IMG/VR virus record: IMGVR_UViG_3300025626_000100
Span: 1-28,731 of that record
Strand: one strand, 5' to 3'
Length of the DNA: 28,731 bases
Source of the DNA: a virus
Part shown: one piece after another, positions 26,900 through 28,731 of the stretch
How the letters are laid out: each line of letters opens with the position of its first letter
Numbering within the stretch: position 1 is the stretch's first letter
Position numbers and translations under genes: made by a program
Notes under the pieces: model-generated
The model's database searches: none
What the model was told of the DNA's origin: nothing
The model's input: only the letters and a program-made list of their open reading frames with translations

Positions 26900-27043
26900 A
26901 TGTGTAAACCAATTATAAAATGTAGTAGGTGTGGTGATTTGTTTTGTGGTGGATTCGAATATAGAATTCATTTTGATAAACACCTAGATGACTGGAGTAA
27001 ATCAAAAAACAAAAAAGAATACATTGAAAAAACAACGAAATAA
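26900..27043 (+). CDS. 47-aa C2H2 zinc-finger protein
   Basis: A 47-aa protein (MCKPIIKCSRCGDLFCGGF at the start) whose spacing matches the classical C2H2 finger at every position: C8-x2-C11-x3-F15-x5-Y21-x2-H24-x3-H28, followed by a short Lys-rich tail (SKSKNKKEYIEKTTK). The leader AAATAAAATTAAA before the ATG is like leaders of other genes in this window. It lies 15 bases from the divergent membrane gene and is the only + gene in this right-hand module, so it may be read from late read-through or an unseen promoter. A DNA- or protein-binding regulatory role is inferred from the fold only. Confidence 0.7.
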   Translation: MCKPIIKCSRCGDLFCGGFEYRIHFDKHLDDWSKSKNKKEYIEKTTK

Positions 27044-27067
27044 GTATAAAGATATGAGAGTGATAAT

Positions 27068-27238
27068 TTAACCCTCGCTTTCTTTAGTTAATTCAGCTAT
27101 AGCCTCTCCGTATCCAGGCATCTTCTTGATGGTCTCAAGGGTACCTATCGAAAGAGTTCTAACGTTTAAAAGCTCAGCAATTACAGCCTCAACTTTTTTA
27201 TCCAATAGATCTAATCTACTCTGTTTCTTTGTTTTCAT
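27068..27238 (-). CDS. 56-aa helical protein, unknown function
   Basis: Reads MKTKKQSRLDLLDKKVEAVI and continues with AELLNVRTLSIGTLETIKKM before ending TKESEG. The start overlaps the end of the dATP/dGTP-like gene by 23 bases on the same strand, with a good A-rich context, and the length and composition (helical, charged) are those of a small phage accessory protein. No family recognised. It is the last gene of the overlapping - strand series 28672 to 27068. Confidence 0.65.
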   Translation of the reverse strand: MKTKKQSRLDLLDKKVEAVIAELLNVRTLSIGTLETIKKMPGYGEAIAELTKESEG

Positions 27239-27575
27239 TTTCTAAGTATATTTGTAGTGAAGCAAGGGCTCTCCATGCAACCTTTGTTAAGTGAAGTATG
27301 CCATCATCATCAACTGGATCCTGTGAGTGATCAATCAAGTGACGAACTAATGCATCCTCATTATCTGTACTTTTATTCTTGTCCCAATGTAGTGACTTGT
27401 CTGGGTGGTGCTGTTTATTGCCAGCCTGAGAACACCTAGACACTTCTTTAAGAGCATCCGGGAAGTACTTTAAAACACCTGTAAATACAGGCATACCCTT
27501 CCTTACAAGGGACGAATCTATATCATCACTGTGGTACTCAACACCCCCATTTGTGTCTGTTGTTTGCCACATCAT
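27216..27575 (-). CDS. dATP/dGTP diphosphohydrolase N-terminal-like protein
   Basis: A 119-aa protein resembling the phage family annotated as dATP/dGTP diphosphohydrolase N-terminal domain (DUF5664-like). Recognisable parts are GMPVFTGVLKYFPDALKEVS, then SLHWDKNKSTDNEDALVRHL, and LTKVAWRALASLQIYLE near the C-terminus, with His/Asp-rich stretches (QHHPDKSLHW, RHLIDHSQD) that could bind a metal. In better known members this domain is associated with hydrolysis of purine dNTPs, sometimes to favour modified bases. Here it stands alone, without an attached or neighbouring catalytic domain in view, so substrate and activity are open. The start overlaps the stop of the upstream membrane gene as ATGA; a second ATG at 27572 is possible. 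Confidence 0.65.
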   Translation of the reverse strand: MMWQTTDTNGGVEYHSDDIDSSLVRKGMPVFTGVLKYFPDALKEVSRCSQAGNKQHHPDKSLHWDKNKSTDNEDALVRHLIDHSQDPVDDDGILHLTKVAWRALASLQIYLENENKETE

Positions 27576-27847
27576 TTTGCCGTAATCTTATTGTATATAA
27601 ATCGTGTAACAAACACAAGATATATCAAACCTACCATCCAAGAGTCGACAATTTTTATAGCTATCATCCAACCATCTGAAAGATACCCTCCAGATGTTAT
27701 TCCAATCCACAATCCTATAGCAAAGGTTACTAAAAGGTGTGAAATTTTAGCTAATAAAAAAGAAACTAACCCAGCCCAGAAGCCTGGCTTCATCCCCTTT
27801 GAAGATTTTTTGTCTATCTCCTTATTTAATTTATCATCTACTATCAT
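27572..27847 (-). CDS. Small membrane protein
   Basis: A 91-aa protein with a charged N-terminus (MIVDDKLNKEIDKKSSKGMK), hydrophobic segments at about residues 22-50 (FWAGLVSFLLAKISHLLVTF and following) and 58-84, and a basic C-terminus (RFIYNKITAK). It is a plausible two- or three-span inner-membrane protein and could be a holin by size and topology, but no lysin gene is present nearby to support that. Start and stop overlap its neighbours by ATGA on both sides, indicating translational coupling with the phosphoesterase and the dATP/dGTP-like protein. Confidence 0.65.
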   Translation of the reverse strand: MIVDDKLNKEIDKKSSKGMKPGFWAGLVSFLLAKISHLLVTFAIGLWIGITSGGYLSDGWMIAIKIVDSWMVGLIYLVFVTRFIYNKITAK

Positions 27848-28503
27848 AAGTCCATTAATTTATTAATTACTGTATCTCCTCCAAGAACAACAACACAACC
27901 AATAGCAGGCTTCTTGCCTCTCTTAGCGTATGCCATTGCATAACTATCGTGGTCTATGCCACATCCAACCTGTGTACCAAAAACTCTGAAGTTTTGACCC
28001 ACATACCAGTCAGTATAACACTGTGTATGTAAGTGACCCTGTACGGTAGACATCATATCAGCACGACACTTTGTTCTAGCCGTACCACTTTCACCGTGGA
28101 TATATTGAACGTTATCGTAAACAACACGATCAACAAAGTTCCAGTTAGGTGTCTCAAGAACATCCTTGAAATCTTTGACCCACTTAGCTGGTATAGCTGA
28201 GGTCATAGCCTTTCTCATTATTAACCTATCGTGATTACCAATTAGAACATCCGCTACTGGGAATGCCTTGTACCACTTGGATAATTTCTTTATAGCCAGC
28301 TCTAGTTCCTGACCACCAGAGAGACCATCTGGGTCTGTTTCGTGGTAGCTGCTGTAGTGATTGTCTATGACATCACCTATAAAAACAACCTGGTTACAAT
28401 TATAATCTTTAAATGTTTGCTTGCAGAAATCTAAATATCCGTCAAGACAAAAGGGTTCGTGAAGATCCCCTACTACTAGTATTCGTTTTTCATTATATTT
28501 CAT
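27844..28503 (-). CDS. Calcineurin-like metallophosphoesterase
   Basis: A 219-aa protein with all five motifs of the calcineurin-like (Mre11/PP2A-type) phosphoesterase fold: GD13LH15, GD44xxD47NH49, GN90H91D, H136G and GH157LH159. These residues coordinate two metal ions that hydrolyse phosphomono- or phosphodiesters. There is no signal peptide, so it acts in the cytoplasm; the length matches a single-domain enzyme without accessory domains. Phage members of this superfamily include protein phosphatases and nucleases; the substrate is not predictable here, but the neighbour related to dNTP hydrolysis suggests nucleotide or nucleic-acid metabolism. The start lies within the end of the 59-aa gene (11-base overlap) and the stop overlaps the next gene by ATGA. 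Confidence 0.88.
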   Translation of the reverse strand: MKYNEKRILVVGDLHEPFCLDGYLDFCKQTFKDYNCNQVVFIGDVIDNHYSSYHETDPDGLSGGQELELAIKKLSKWYKAFPVADVLIGNHDRLIMRKAMTSAIPAKWVKDFKDVLETPNWNFVDRVVYDNVQYIHGESGTARTKCRADMMSTVQGHLHTQCYTDWYVGQNFRVFGTQVGCGIDHDSYAMAYAKRGKKPAIGCVVVLGGDTVINKLMDL

Positions 28504-28672
28504 CGGTAAGTGTTTGATTTAATTCTTGTAATTCAATTATAAGTTCCTGACTAATTGCTAAGGCCTTATCATACTCCTCATCTACCAACGCCTCATATAT
28601 GTCGCTGCAAAGGTCATTAACAATGTTCATTGTTGAATTAATAAAACTTAACCTTTGATCTTCGTGTTTCAT
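28493..28672 (-). CDS. 59-aa acidic helical protein, unknown function
   Basis: A 59-aa protein beginning MKHEDQRLSFINSTMNIVND and rich in Glu/Asp/Leu, probably two helices. An ATG ten codons upstream exists but lies across the terminator-like hairpin and would add a Pro/Phe-rich stretch, so 28672 is preferred. It overlaps the phosphoesterase start by 11 bases and is the first gene of this overlapping - strand set in the window. No family recognised. Confidence 0.65.
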   Translation of the reverse strand: MKHEDQRLSFINSTMNIVNDLCSDIYEALVDEEYDKALAISQELIIELQELNQTLTDEI

Positions 28673-28676
28673 AACT

Positions 28677-28724
28677 AAAAAAAAAGGGGGCCTATCAAAC
28701 AATCAACACAATATGAAAGCCCCC
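28677..28724 (-). terminator. Terminator- or attenuator-like hairpin upstream of the - strand operon
   Basis: Read on the - strand, GGGGGC (28724-28719) pairs with GCCCCC (28691-28686) around a loop of about 27 bases, followed by a run of nine T. This looks like an intrinsic terminator for a - strand gene beyond the right edge. The T run ends only four bases before the ATG at 28672, so it may instead act as an attenuator for the genes below. The large loop lowers confidence. Confidence 0.55.
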
Positions 28725-28731
28725 ATAAAAT

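Noticed and set aside
27247-27254. Perfect TATATTTG on the + strand as a promoter
   Set aside because: It lies inside the dATP/dGTP-like gene as the reverse complement of its LQIY codons, and no + strand gene follows.
27626-27633. CAAACCTA, a - strand TAnnTTTG match about 50 bases ahead of the dATP/dGTP-like gene
   Set aside because: It is inside the membrane gene of a tightly overlapping operon and has no -33 partner; one such match by chance is expected in AT-rich DNA.
27572-27847. Naming the small membrane protein a holin
   Set aside because: Topology and size fit, but there is no endolysin or spanin nearby and the neighbours are metabolic, so the function is left open.
27531-27866. Open frame of 111 codons on the + strand
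   Set aside because: It is antisense to the membrane protein gene, which has coupled ATGA overlaps on both sides and sensible topology; the + frame looks like a shadow.
1-28731. Signs of lysogeny, CRISPR arrays, tRNA genes, transposons or diversity-generating retroelements
   Set aside because: No integrase, repressor, regularly spaced repeats, cloverleaf-like sequence, transposase or reverse transcriptase was seen on either strand in this window; absence elsewhere in the genome cannot be judged.

Overview
The window is a piece of an AT-rich double-stranded DNA tailed phage genome, most likely a short-tailed phage of a Bacteroidetes (Flavobacteria-like) host. The phage identity rests on a contiguous block on the + strand: terminase large subunit C-terminus (cut by the left edge), portal, scaffold-like acidic protein, major capsid protein, connector-sized proteins, a very large tail protein and several ejection-type internal proteins. 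The host call rests on three promoter-like sites matching the Bacteroidetes -7 element TAnnTTTG perfectly, placed just upstream of genes, and on A-rich leaders with no Shine-Dalgarno sequence before most start codons. The order and sizes (portal about 800 aa, capsid about 460 aa, two connector-sized proteins, a 2191-aa tail protein, a 2726-aa internal protein) resemble crAss-like and Cellulophaga/marine flavophage podoviruses. That relationship is inferred from layout and remembered sequence style, not from a search.

Layout. 2-3241: packaging end and portal (TerL, portal, small basic protein), tightly packed. 3275-5862: a promoter-like site, a scaffold-like acidic protein, the major capsid protein and a strong terminator. 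5885-6672: one isolated gene (247 aa) closed by its own terminator. 6676-15654: a second promoter-like site, two connector-like proteins, the 2191-aa tail protein ending in a complete von Willebrand A (MIDAS) domain, and a 249-aa structural protein. 15662-26644: a third promoter-like site placed so close to the start codon that the transcript may be leaderless, a GNAT-like protein, two internal/ejection-type proteins, and a 2726-aa polyvalent protein. No gap longer than 300 bases lacks a gene.

The right end (26609-28724) is a separate module, mostly on the - strand and convergent with the late genes. It holds overlapping small genes: a 59-aa protein, a calcineurin-like metallophosphoesterase with all five metal-binding motifs, a small membrane protein, a dATP/dGTP diphosphohydrolase N-terminal-like protein, a 56-aa protein and another membrane protein. 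One 47-aa gene in this module lies on the + strand and encodes a textbook C2H2 zinc finger.

Together the + genes would build the capsid, package DNA, and form the tail and the injected protein cargo. The - genes look like nucleotide/nucleic-acid metabolism and membrane accessory functions. No integrase, repressor, tRNA, CRISPR array, retroelement or insertion sequence was seen.
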